Source: Dyella tabacisoli (GTDB lineage Bacteria > Pseudomonadota > Gammaproteobacteria > Xanthomonadales > Rhodanobacteraceae). From it: a stretch of DNA of 64,000 bases. The position numbers and the translations under genes were made by a program. Position 1 is the stretch's first letter. Every line of letters starts with the position of its first letter. The notes beneath the pieces are model-generated. The model had not been told where the DNA came from. It was given only the letters and a program-made list of their open reading frames with translations, and made no database searches. The DNA lies in the NCBI RefSeq assembly GCF_003350925.1, contig NZ_KZ857182.1, positions 1-64,000 on the forward strand, read 5' to 3'. Positions 8,860 to 17,233 of the stretch are shown one piece after another.

Positions 8860-9702
8860 ATGAACAACGGAGCGATGAATCACCGAACTTATCTGATAAC
8901 GGCACTCGCCCTCGCGCTCGCTCCGCTGTGCGCGCCCGTCTTTGCCGCCGATCAGGCCCCGCCAGGTCACGGCCTACGTGAATTGTCCGACACCGAGATG
9001 AGCACCATGCGCGGCCGCTACTCCCCGCCAGGCGGCACCAGCGTGGCGTGGTTTGGCGTGAGCATGATCTCGACCTGGCAAACCGCAACCAACCAGCTCT
9101 TGCAAAGCACACTGACGTTGAATATGGATTTCAGGAAAGACCAACCTCAAATCAGCTTTCAGCCGAATGTAACTATCACCAGCGTGAATGCTCCGCTGCC
9201 GCCAACCACGACGAATCCCACTCCTCCCACTGCACCCAGCGGCCCCAGCCGCAGCGTAGACAGCAGCGGTCTGGCGAATGCGGGCGGCGTAGTGCAAAGC
9301 GTGCAGATCGCCGGTGACAGCAACCATGCCAGCAACACCACCCGGCTCAATGTGCAGGACGGCGGCACGCCGCCCGCACCGTCCAGCCCTTCCACGACGC
9401 CTACCACTCCCACCGCTCCCAGCAACGCCCTCGCAACCATCAGCAAGGACGGTGCCACCGCGACCGCCAGCTACGCCGGCGATGCCGCCAGCGTGCGCCT
9501 GACGATTCAGGGCCAGGGTGCTGTCGAGCAGTGGATTCGCAACGGCAGTCTCGGACAAAGCGTAACGCTCTCGTCCGACAACCAGATGGTGAGCAACCAA
9601 ATGCAGATCGACCTGATCCGCCGTGCGGTCGCCACCAATATCCAGCTTGCGCAAAACGTGGCGCAGGCGATCAACCTCACTCACGGAGTAAGCGGCCGCT
9701 GA
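8860..9702 (+). CDS. Secreted hypothetical protein with Pro/Thr linkers in Fap-like operon
   Basis: 280 residues with a signal peptide (cleavage near PVFA-A30). After it comes ELSDTEMSTMRGR (41-53), close to the ELSDADYSSMGAG segment of the first operon protein. Two Pro/Thr/Ser-rich linkers (about 108-130 and 165-190) separate Ser/Asn/Gly-rich blocks such as VVQSVQIAGDSNHASNTTRL, which faintly resemble the fibre repeat. The C-terminal 60 residues are predicted helical. AAAGGA precedes the ATG. Position fits FapE, but I do not recognise the family; it could be a further fibre-associated protein. Confidence 0.7.
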   Translation: MNNGAMNHRTYLITALALALAPLCAPVFAADQAPPGHGLRELSDTEMSTMRGRYSPPGGTSVAWFGVSMISTWQTATNQLLQSTLTLNMDFRKDQPQISFQPNVTITSVNAPLPPTTTNPTPPTAPSGPSRSVDSSGLANAGGVVQSVQIAGDSNHASNTTRLNVQDGGTPPAPSSPSTTPTTPTAPSNALATISKDGATATASYAGDAASVRLTIQGQGAVEQWIRNGSLGQSVTLSSDNQMVSNQMQIDLIRRAVATNIQLAQNVAQAINLTHGVSGR

Positions 9703-9760
9703 GATCCCGACGCCAATCCGGCGTGCGTTAGAGCCTGCTCAAGCTACAGGGGACATCATC

Positions 9761-11122
9761 ATGCAAACCAAGCTTCTAGCCACCGCCGTGGCATGTGCTT
9801 TGATCGGTGCATTGCCAATGGCTGCAACCGCGCAGCAAGCAACTGCCTCCACTCATGCTCCCGATGACCCGGCGTCCGCCGGGCCGCCGGCCCCCAATCG
9901 GCAAGACCAGAGCGACGTACAAACCCTGGCCCGCGACCTGCAAGCACTCAAGGCCAACTACGCGCAAGAGGTGCGCCGGCTGCGCGAGCTGGATATGCAA
10001 GTGCAAGCCCTGCAAACCCGCCTGACCGGCAAAGCGGGCGATACCGCCATACCGGCGGCACCGCTATCTGCCGAATCGACAACCGCCGTGGCCGCTGCCG
10101 ACAGTGGACACGCAGGCAATCAGGCCGATGCCAGCAAAGCCGAGCAAGCCGCGCAGTCGCGAAGCCTGCAAGATGCCTTGCAACAGGAGCACGCCCTGTT
10201 CAATCGCAAGCTGACTATCGAGAACGGCATCAGCTATGCCTGGTACGACCGCAAGCAACTTACCTTGAACGGCTTCCTCGCATTGGATGCGATTTTCCTC
10301 GGCAACATCGCGCTGCAAGACGTGAAGTCCAATACCTTTACCTATACGGCTGCCGCGCGCTACGGCGTCAGTCCGCGCCTCACCCTGAATCTCGAAGTGC
10401 CCTACCTCGGTCGCAAGACTTCTTATTTCCAGGGTGGCGCCGGTGGCGCCGCCGCGCAGATCGCTGAAGAGTCGACCACGGGTAAAGGCATCGGCGATAT
10501 CACGCTCAGTGCCAACTACAAGCTGTTCTCGGAAACCGATAGCCGGCCCGATACGGTGCTTACTCTGGGGGTTGTCGCGCCTACCGGACGCGAGCCCTAC
10601 GGTATCAAGTGGGTAGCGCCTGGTGGCAACACCGGCAACAAAGCCGACGGGCGTTTCTCGGTACCGGTCGAACAACCCACCGGCAATGGCCTATGGCAAA
10701 CCAACCTGGGTGTATCCGCAGTGAAAACGATGGACCCGGCCATCGTCTTCGCCAATCTCGGCGTCATTCACTCCTTTGCCCGCAGCTTTCCCGATATCGG
10801 TACCGATCCGCAGACCAAATCGCCTGGTCGGGTAAAACTCGGTGACGCGTATTACTTCGGTGCCGGTGTGGCATTCGCATTCAATGACCGCACCAGCCTG
10901 AGCCTGTCTTTCAGCGACAAGGTGAATGGCAAGGCCTCGCTGCAAACTCGCGGCGCGTCCTGGACGAAGATCATCGGCAGCGACGCCAATGCCGGCACTT
11001 TCAATCTCGGCGTGACCTATGCGCTAAGCCAGCACACTACCTTGGTCACCATGCTGGGGATCGGCCTGACGCCCGATGCACCGAACTTCATGCTGACCTT
11101 CAAAGTGCCTTATATCTTCTAG
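9761..11122 (+). CDS. FapF-like outer-membrane pore with N-terminal coiled coil
   Basis: 453 residues. Signal peptide to about residue 25; a heptad-like coiled coil at about 48-88 (VQTLARDLQALKANYAQEVRRLRELD); a linker; then from about 145 to the C-terminus alternating amphipathic strands of a beta barrel (for example TLNLEVPYLGRKTSYF, DITLSANYKLFSE), ending in a hydrophobic/aromatic strand, LTFKVPYIF. Coiled coil plus barrel is the FapF layout, the trimeric pore that exports Fap fibre subunits. CAGGGG precedes the ATG. It is the last gene of the operon, before the terminator at 11137-11180. Confidence 0.8.
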   Translation: MQTKLLATAVACALIGALPMAATAQQATASTHAPDDPASAGPPAPNRQDQSDVQTLARDLQALKANYAQEVRRLRELDMQVQALQTRLTGKAGDTAIPAAPLSAESTTAVAAADSGHAGNQADASKAEQAAQSRSLQDALQQEHALFNRKLTIENGISYAWYDRKQLTLNGFLALDAIFLGNIALQDVKSNTFTYTAAARYGVSPRLTLNLEVPYLGRKTSYFQGGAGGAAAQIAEESTTGKGIGDITLSANYKLFSETDSRPDTVLTLGVVAPTGREPYGIKWVAPGGNTGNKADGRFSVPVEQPTGNGLWQTNLGVSAVKTMDPAIVFANLGVIHSFARSFPDIGTDPQTKSPGRVKLGDAYYFGAGVAFAFNDRTSLSLSFSDKVNGKASLQTRGASWTKIIGSDANAGTFNLGVTYALSQHTTLVTMLGIGLTPDAPNFMLTFKVPYIF

Positions 11123-11136
11123 ACTCGATATCTTCC

Positions 11137-11180
11137 GCTCCCCCGTAGGTATGCCATTAGCGGCATGCCTATGGGGGAGC
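11137..11180. terminator. Bidirectional terminator between pore gene and regulator gene
   Basis: GCTCCCCC (11137-11144) pairs with GGGGGAGC (11173-11180); inner bases also pair (TAGG/CCTA, ATGCC/GGCAT) around a 6-base loop. It sits between two converging genes and can serve both. Confidence 0.75.
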
Positions 11181-11194
11181 GTCGTTAGAAGCCA

Positions 11195-12541
11195 TCAGCG
11201 CAACTCGCTCAGTGCCAACTGATGCTTTTTGCACAAGCGATATATGGTGACCCGCGACACACGCAGCCGACGCGCGCATTCGCTGACGTTGAAACGACTC
11301 TCGCGCAAACACGTGATGACCGCATCGCGCTCAGCCGTCACCCGGGTACTACCCAGACTGAAACGCATCGATTGAAGCAATGGCGCGTCGACCAGATCCA
11401 GATCGGCCGCGCTTATCAGCACGTCTTCGGCGACCACTGCCGCGCGCTGCACACGATTGAGCAACTCGCGAATATTGCCTGGCCAGGCAAAGTTGCGCAT
11501 CGCCTGGCGAGCGGCGCGACTGAACGTGCGGGCGTTCGTGCTGTGATGCACGCGGAAGGCATCGAGAAAACGCTGCGCCAGCAGCTCCACATCGCTTTCT
11601 CGCTCGCGCAATGCGGGCATGCGCAGGCGCAACACGTTGAGCCGGTAATACAAATCCTCACGGAAGCGGCCTTGCGCCACCGCCTTTTCCAAATCGATAT
11701 GCGTCGCCGAAAGCACGCGCACATCAAGCTTGATCGAATGGCTGCTGCCTACCCGCTCCAGCGTGCCCTCTTGTAGAAAACGTAGCAAGCTGGTCTGCGC
11801 ATCTAGTGGCAGGTCACCTATTTCATCGAGAAATACCGTACCGCCCGCGGCTGTTTCGAAATGACCGATCCGGCGTACGTTGGCACCGGTAAAGGCGCCG
11901 CGCTCGTGACCGAATAGCTCGGACTGCACGAGATTCGGTGGTAAGGCACCGCAGTTGATCGCTGCAAAAGGATGCGCGGCGCGTGCGGATAGCCCATGCA
12001 GGGCCCTGGCAGCGACCTCCTTGCCAGTACCCGTCTCGCCGGTAATCAGCACCGGAAGATCCACGGGTGCGTATTTACGTACGCTGGAGATCAGCGTGCC
12101 TATCGCCTCGCTGCAGCCATCGATGCCAATGCCTTCGCTACGCGCCTCGGCGATGGGCAGATAATCGCCTTCCATCCGCCTCAATACGTGGATCAATCGC
12201 TGTAGATCGAGTGGGGCGGTAAAGCAGTCCATGCTGGCATGCACAAGGCATTCCACCTGCGGCGTCTGCACCGGCGCATCCGGCGAGAGCAAAGTCAGCC
12301 ACAGCAAGTGCGGATGTTCAGCCATCCATTTGACGATTGCCTGTACACGATGAGCATCACCGCAGCGCAAATCAGCCAGTGCAACGACAATGTCGCCATG
12401 GCGTTTGCCGACGCCCCCTCCGGCTTCGGCATCCACGATACGCGTTGCCCATCCCACATCGGCCAGACTGATACGCTCGCGCTCAGTTGGTTGGCCGAAC
12501 CAAACCACACAACGCCTGCTCGCTTCCCCTATCGCAGTCAT
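11195..12541 (-). CDS. Sigma-54-dependent activator, VpsR-like
   Basis: 448 residues. Residues 1-125 are a receiver-like domain without a clear phosphorylation pattern (starts MTAIGEASRRCVVWFGQ), similar to the VpsR N-terminal domain. The AAA+ domain follows with Walker A TGETGTGKE, the sigma-54 contact loop GAFTGA, Walker B VFLDEIGDLP and the R-finger region. A Fis-type helix-turn-helix (ECARRLRVSRVTIYRLCKK) ends the protein. The start has GGAG nine bases upstream. It lies convergent to the amyloid-like operon, which has a sigma-54 promoter, so it is the prime candidate activator; VpsR itself controls biofilm matrix genes in response to c-di-GMP. Confidence 0.88.
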   Translation of the reverse strand: MTAIGEASRRCVVWFGQPTERERISLADVGWATRIVDAEAGGGVGKRHGDIVVALADLRCGDAHRVQAIVKWMAEHPHLLWLTLLSPDAPVQTPQVECLVHASMDCFTAPLDLQRLIHVLRRMEGDYLPIAEARSEGIGIDGCSEAIGTLISSVRKYAPVDLPVLITGETGTGKEVAARALHGLSARAAHPFAAINCGALPPNLVQSELFGHERGAFTGANVRRIGHFETAAGGTVFLDEIGDLPLDAQTSLLRFLQEGTLERVGSSHSIKLDVRVLSATHIDLEKAVAQGRFREDLYYRLNVLRLRMPALRERESDVELLAQRFLDAFRVHHSTNARTFSRAARQAMRNFAWPGNIRELLNRVQRAAVVAEDVLISAADLDLVDAPLLQSMRFSLGSTRVTAERDAVITCLRESRFNVSECARRLRVSRVTIYRLCKKHQLALSELR

Positions 12542-12863
12542 CGCTCTCTCCCCTGAATACAAGTTCACGGGTTGCTTGTTGACTGTGTCGCTTCTTCACG
12601 GTTGGGCGGCATAACCCGTCTGCAACACTCAGTGGCCACCCCCTCCGATGGCCCTTACAGCCGACTCCCCTCAGGCGACCGGCTTCTACATGTTATGGAT
12701 ACGTGAGAAGCGTTGTTGAATATACATCCATCCGTATAACAAATGTGCGTCAAATTTCGTCTTTGGATGACGAAATTTCCAGCGCAAAAGTACGTAAAAA
12801 CCTACGAGTCATCGAGCCGGGAAATGGCGGTCTATACGGTCAAGTTGGCACGATCCAAAGTGC
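12542..12863. other. Gene-free, AT-richer region with perfect hairpin (12752-12778)
   Basis: This 322-bp stretch precedes the activator gene and follows the VOC gene start-to-end. No convincing ORF is present. It holds a perfect 10-bp inverted repeat AAATTTCGTC (12752-12761) and GACGAAATTT (12769-12778) with a 7-base loop. Bases 12690-12800 are markedly richer in A and T than the surroundings, as expected for a promoter or operator of the activator. Confidence 0.5.
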
Positions 12864-13283
12864 TCACCAGACACCGGTATTGGGCATCGACGCCCAGGGC
12901 TCTCGCGGTGGCAGGTGGCCGTCTTGCAATAACTCGATCGAGATCAGATCGGGGGATCGCACGAAGGCCATATGGCCATCTCGCGGTGGACGGCTGATGG
13001 TGTAACCCATCGCATGCAGGCGCGCGCAGGTGGCGTAAATGTCATCGACGCGGAAGGCCAGATGACCGAAGTTGCGTGCGCTACCGTAGTCCTCGTCCGA
13101 GCCCCAGTTGTAGGTCAGCTCGACCTCCGCCTCCGGCGATTCCGGCGCGACCAGAAAAATCAGGGTGAACTTGCCCGCTTCGTTTTCCATCCGGCGCGTT
13201 TCGCGCAGGCCCAGACCCTCGCAGAAAAAACGCAGGCTGGCATCGACATCGCGGATGCGGATCATGCTGTGCAGATATTTCAT
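12864..13283 (-). CDS. VOC-fold protein, lactoylglutathione lyase-like
   Basis: 139 residues, single glyoxalase/bleomycin-resistance (VOC) fold unit. Metal-ligand positions typical of glyoxalase I are seen: His5 ([12 protein letters not shown]), Glu in VELTYNWG, His in GHLAFRVDD and Glu in ISIELLQ. It would convert the hemithioacetal of methylglyoxal and glutathione to S-lactoylglutathione. The stop of the upstream SDR gene is 6 bp away, so the two are likely co-transcribed. The C-terminal 15 residues lie beyond the fold. A related VOC lyase or dioxygenase is possible. Confidence 0.8.
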   Translation of the reverse strand: MKYLHSMIRIRDVDASLRFFCEGLGLRETRRMENEAGKFTLIFLVAPESPEAEVELTYNWGSDEDYGSARNFGHLAFRVDDIYATCARLHAMGYTISRPPRDGHMAFVRSPDLISIELLQDGHLPPREPWASMPNTGVW

Positions 13284-13289
13284 AGTGAA

Positions 13290-14108
13290 TTAATCCAGAA
13301 ACAAGTCAGGCAACAAGGGCTGTGACGGATCGACCGCATAGGATGAAAAATCGGTAACGCCACTCTCGCGCAGCACCACGTCGTCAATCAGAAAGTGTCC
13401 AGCGAAACCCGCCGCCGGGCGCGTCAATACGGCGTGAGCAGCGTCCGCCATGATCGTCGGCGTGCGACAGCGCTCGATGGCGATACCAGGAATCATATTC
13501 AATGCGTCGGTAGCAATAATCGTACGCGGCCACAGTGCATTGACCGCCACGCCTTGCGGACCGAACTCACCGGCAAGACCCAGCGTGACAAAACTCATAC
13601 CCATCTTGGCCAGGGTGTAGCCGGTATGCGGCGCCCACCACTTGGGGTCCAGGCTGGGCGGCGGCGCCAGCGTCAGGATGTGCGGGTTCGCGGCCTTGAG
13701 TAAGTGCGGCATGCACCATTGCGCGCAAAGAAAGCTGCCGCGCGCATTGACCTGCTGCATCAAGTCGAAGCGCTTCATCGGTGTATCTAAGGCACCGGCC
13801 AGCCAGATCGCGCTCGCATTGTTGACCAGGATGTCGATACCGCCGAACGCATCCACGGTCGCTGCCACGGCGGCACGCACTTCGTCTTCTTCGCGGATAT
13901 CGCACTTCAGCGCCAAGGCTTTACCGCCAGCCGCCTCGATCTGCTCTGCGGCGGTATAAATGGTGCCTGGAAGCTTGGGATTGGACACACTGCTTTTGGC
14001 AGCGACCACGATATTGGCGCCATCGCGCGCTGCGCGCAGTGCAATGGCCAAGCCGATGCCACGCGAAGCACCGGTGATGAACAAGGTCTTGCCGGCCAAA
14101 CTGCTCAT
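13290..14108 (-). CDS. Short-chain dehydrogenase/reductase, HSDL2-like
   Basis: 272 residues, classical SDR. NAD(P) binding motif TGASRGIGLA, NNASAIW, and the active site with YTLAK. The segment LTLAPPPSLDPKWWAPHTGYT and the C-terminal half match SDRs related to hydroxysteroid-dehydrogenase-like protein 2. The substrate is unknown. I start at MSSLAGKTLFITGASRG; nine further residues are open upstream. It lies 6 bp before the VOC gene and 51 bp after the LON-domain gene, all on the minus strand, probably one operon. Confidence 0.88.
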   Translation of the reverse strand: MSSLAGKTLFITGASRGIGLAIALRAARDGANIVVAAKSSVSNPKLPGTIYTAAEQIEAAGGKALALKCDIREEDEVRAAVAATVDAFGGIDILVNNASAIWLAGALDTPMKRFDLMQQVNARGSFLCAQWCMPHLLKAANPHILTLAPPPSLDPKWWAPHTGYTLAKMGMSFVTLGLAGEFGPQGVAVNALWPRTIIATDALNMIPGIAIERCRTPTIMADAAHAVLTRPAAGFAGHFLIDDVVLRESGVTDFSSYAVDPSQPLLPDLFLD

Positions 14109-14159
14109 AGGTATCCGCCTCTTTAAAAAACTCACAATGTATCCGCGAAAAAACGCAGC

Positions 14160-14762
14160 TCAGCCTTTCTGAAATCGCGGCAGGATGTCACGCAATTCAG
14201 CAAGGCGAGATACGGGGTCGATAAGCTCAAGCATCCGCTGCCGCTCATCATCATGCAGCGGCAGCAGCTCTGCCAGACGAAAGCCCAGCCAACTGGCATC
14301 GTCATAAGCGCTGCGCGGCGCGTGCCGCCAATGCGGCGCCATCGTCTCGATCAAGCGCTCAAGAATCGTTTGCAACAAGAAAAATTCCACTGGCACCTGC
14401 AGGACCGGCTCCGCCGGCCACAATGCCACTTCACCGCGCACCAGGCCGTCCGAACGCACATGCGTATGGGCCACGCGGAAACGCGTACCGCCTTCGGCCA
14501 CGATGCCGAGCAAACCATCGGCGCCATGGCTGAAATCGGTAATCCGCGCCAACGTACCGACAGCAGCAGGCAGCGCCGATGCGCCGACCTCATGGCCTTG
14601 CAGAATCAGACAAACGCCGAAGGGGGCGTCGGCACGCGCGCATTCACGCACCATGTCGAGATAACGCGGTTCGAAGATACGCAGCTGCAGTGGCGCACCG
14701 GGATACAGCACGGTGGCTAACGGGAACAGCGGCAGCTCGGTGAGTGGGGGTTGGGCAGCCAT
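14160..14762 (-). CDS. LON peptidase N-terminal (substrate-binding) domain protein
   Basis: 200 residues consisting only of the LON N-terminal domain: LPLFPLATVLYPGAPLQLRIFEPRYLDMVREC at the start is the family hallmark, and no AAA+ or protease part follows. Stand-alone LON-domain proteins are common in proteobacteria and their role is unclear. The gene is divergent from the ABC exporter pair and heads the SDR-VOC cluster. Confidence 0.9.
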   Translation of the reverse strand: MAAQPPLTELPLFPLATVLYPGAPLQLRIFEPRYLDMVRECARADAPFGVCLILQGHEVGASALPAAVGTLARITDFSHGADGLLGIVAEGGTRFRVAHTHVRSDGLVRGEVALWPAEPVLQVPVEFFLLQTILERLIETMAPHWRHAPRSAYDDASWLGFRLAELLPLHDDERQRMLELIDPVSRLAELRDILPRFQKG

Positions 14763-14879
14763 GGGCGTCAGTGTAACCAGTGCGGTTTGATTAGGGATGC
14801 CCTGTCCATGACAAGCACCACTGGACTACGGCCCGCAACGGCCTCACATTTCTCCCGGTCTACAAGGGAATCATCACGG

Positions 14880-15815
14880 ATGTCCATGCCTGCCGAATTA
14901 CCGATTGCCATCGCCGCACCCAACGCTGCGCCCGCACTGGACGGCATGCCCGTGCTGCGAGTCGATGCCTTGAGTAAATCCTTTGAAAAGCGCCAGGTAC
15001 TGCAAGCCATCGACTGGAGCGTGCCGGCCGGTCGCGTGATTGGCCTGCTCGGTCGCAACGGTGCCGGCAAAACGACGCTATTGCGCTGCCTTCTGGGTTT
15101 GTCGCCGATCGATAGTGGCCAGATCGAGCTGTTCGGCGAACCGATGATTGAACCGGGCGGCGAACGCATGCACCGCGTCGGTTTCGTACCGCAGAGCTTC
15201 GATCTGTTTCCATGGATGAAGGTGCGGGCCTACCTGGATTTCACCGCCGCGTTTTATGCGCGCTGGGATCACGCGCTGACCGCTCGCTTGCTCGATAGCT
15301 GGCAACTCGATCCTCGACAGAAGATCGGCCAACTCTCGCAGGGCCAGCGGCAAAAACTGGCCATCGTGCGAGCGATTGCGCCGCAACCAGATTTGCTGGT
15401 ACTCGACGAGCCCGTAGCCAGCCTCGACCCGCAAGCCCGGCGCGCATTTATGGCCGAGCTGCTGGAACTGACGCGCCGCCCCGGCAAGACGGTGATTTTC
15501 TCCACCCACATCACCGCCGATCTGGAGCGTGCGGATGCCGACATCGCTTTATTGCGCGATGGCCGCATCCAGTTCACCCGACCACTGGCCGAGTTACGCG
15601 AGTGCATGCACCGCGTGATATTGAGCCGCGCGGAAGGCTGGCTTGAGGTACCACCCATTGCCGGCATGCTCAAGGCGAATATCAAGGGTCACGAAGCGCA
15701 GCTACTGGTCGAACATCCCGATATCGAAAATCTGCAGGCGCTGGCCGTGCAGTTGAACGCGAGCTTGCGTATCGAGACGCCCACCCTCGAAGACCTGTTC
15801 GTGGAACTCGCATGA
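14880..15815 (+). CDS. ABC transporter ATP-binding protein
   Basis: 311 residues. Walker A GRNGAGKTT, Q-loop (VGFVPQSFDLF), signature LSQGQRQKLAI, Walker B LLVLDEP, and an H-loop in FSTHI. About 80 extra C-terminal residues follow the ATPase domain, as in the CcmA/ABC-2 class. The start at 14880 has AAGG upstream, but other in-frame Mets (14751, 14808, 14886) cannot be excluded. Its stop overlaps the ATG of the membrane partner (ATGA), so the two are translationally coupled and form one exporter. The substrate is unknown. Confidence 0.88.
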   Translation: MSMPAELPIAIAAPNAAPALDGMPVLRVDALSKSFEKRQVLQAIDWSVPAGRVIGLLGRNGAGKTTLLRCLLGLSPIDSGQIELFGEPMIEPGGERMHRVGFVPQSFDLFPWMKVRAYLDFTAAFYARWDHALTARLLDSWQLDPRQKIGQLSQGQRQKLAIVRAIAPQPDLLVLDEPVASLDPQARRAFMAELLELTRRPGKTVIFSTHITADLERADADIALLRDGRIQFTRPLAELRECMHRVILSRAEGWLEVPPIAGMLKANIKGHEAQLLVEHPDIENLQALAVQLNASLRIETPTLEDLFVELA

Positions 15816-17221
15816 AGGCGGTCTGGCAATTGTGGTTGCAGCCATGGAAGCGCATGCCTGTGCTGGCAGCGCTGGTAAGCCTGATGTGGCTGGCGGCGAT
15901 GGGCATGTATTTGTTTTCCGTCGATAGCGAAGTCGACCTCAACGCCGCCGCCCTTGGATTGATCGCATTCGGCTCATGGTTCTGGCATATCGGACAAGGG
16001 CAGATCCTGCGCGAACTATGCCGCCCCGAAAGTTTCTTGATGCCGGACTTTCTGCGCCGGCTGACGTGGACTGCGGCCATCGACGCAGCGCAGTGGGTGC
16101 TGCTGCCGGCGCTGCTTAGCGGGCTGCTCGGCTTACCGCATGCCTGGCTGATTGCGGCAGCCCTGCTATGTGTCGCTGCGCTGGGCCTGGTCAGCAGCCA
16201 AGGCCGCCGCGCCGGCTTGCTGATCTGGCCGATATTCATCGTGGCCGGCTGGAAGCCTGAGTTGGCCGTGGCGGCTTTGCACATCGCACTGCAATCCCCG
16301 TTGACCGCACCACTGCTGTTGCTGGTCGCTGTCTTGATACTGCACTTGTCCCTGCGCCCGCTGCTGCGCATCGATGATCGCGACATTGAAACGTCGCCGC
16401 TCGAAAGCATGAGTCTTGACCGCTCCAACAACATCGGCGGCACACCGCCGCCGCGCGGTGCCCTGAGCAAACGACTGGTAGGCCTGTTCGACCGCACCTC
16501 GCAACGCGCACTGGATCTTGCATTGCGCAGCTACCGGCAACAGCCCGGCGCCAGGCAACGGCTGACACTGATCCGCCGACTGCTATTGCCGCATGACAAC
16601 CCGTTGGCCATCGCACTGCGGCTGACCTGGGTCGCTGCCTTCGTTACGATTTATTTCTTCGCCGCTATTCACCGGCAGCACTTCAACGCCGCCGTAGTCG
16701 GCGCTTATGCCACCTTGTTGACCTTGGGTCGTTTTCCGCAGCTTGGCCGCGGCATGCAACGGATACGTCCCAACCTCGCCGACCTGTATCTGACGCTGGC
16801 GCCGACCACGCACGCGCAATATCAGAAGACCCTAGCCGATGCGTTGCTGATACTGGTGCCGATCAGCGTATTGAGCGCCGTGGCCTACACCCTGCTCGGT
16901 ATTGCCTTGACCCACGCGGCCGAACCGGTCCGGATGCTGATGACCACGATCATCGTGACCTCGGCAGCAAGCCTGGTGGCGCTTGCGGTGCATTTGATCG
17001 GGCCGGAAAGCACCTTAGGACGCACGCTGGCGAATATCGTCGTGATACTTGGCGCGATGGCCTCTTACTGGGGCGGCTATTGGCTGATCGGCGCACTGGG
17101 CTATGTATTCGGCGGCGGCCTGGTTGCCATTATCGCGCTCAGTTTTGGCCTTAGCGTCTGGTTTGCCGGGCAACGCGAGTATCAGCGCCGCAAACCAAGC
17201 TTCGACGCGCCTATGGCTTAG
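15812..17221 (+). CDS. Membrane partner of the ABC exporter
   Basis: 469 residues, integral membrane protein with about 12 hydrophobic segments in two groups separated by a soluble stretch around residues 190-255. I do not recognise a named family; general layout is that of an ABC-2-type permease. Its ATG overlaps the ATPase stop. It is convergent with mpl, 12 bp apart. Confidence 0.8.
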   Translation: MKAVWQLWLQPWKRMPVLAALVSLMWLAAMGMYLFSVDSEVDLNAAALGLIAFGSWFWHIGQGQILRELCRPESFLMPDFLRRLTWTAAIDAAQWVLLPALLSGLLGLPHAWLIAAALLCVAALGLVSSQGRRAGLLIWPIFIVAGWKPELAVAALHIALQSPLTAPLLLLVAVLILHLSLRPLLRIDDRDIETSPLESMSLDRSNNIGGTPPPRGALSKRLVGLFDRTSQRALDLALRSYRQQPGARQRLTLIRRLLLPHDNPLAIALRLTWVAAFVTIYFFAAIHRQHFNAAVVGAYATLLTLGRFPQLGRGMQRIRPNLADLYLTLAPTTHAQYQKTLADALLILVPISVLSAVAYTLLGIALTHAAEPVRMLMTTIIVTSAASLVALAVHLIGPESTLGRTLANIVVILGAMASYWGGYWLIGALGYVFGGGLVAIIALSFGLSVWFAGQREYQRRKPSFDAPMA

Positions 17222-17233
17222 GAATGCTCCGCT

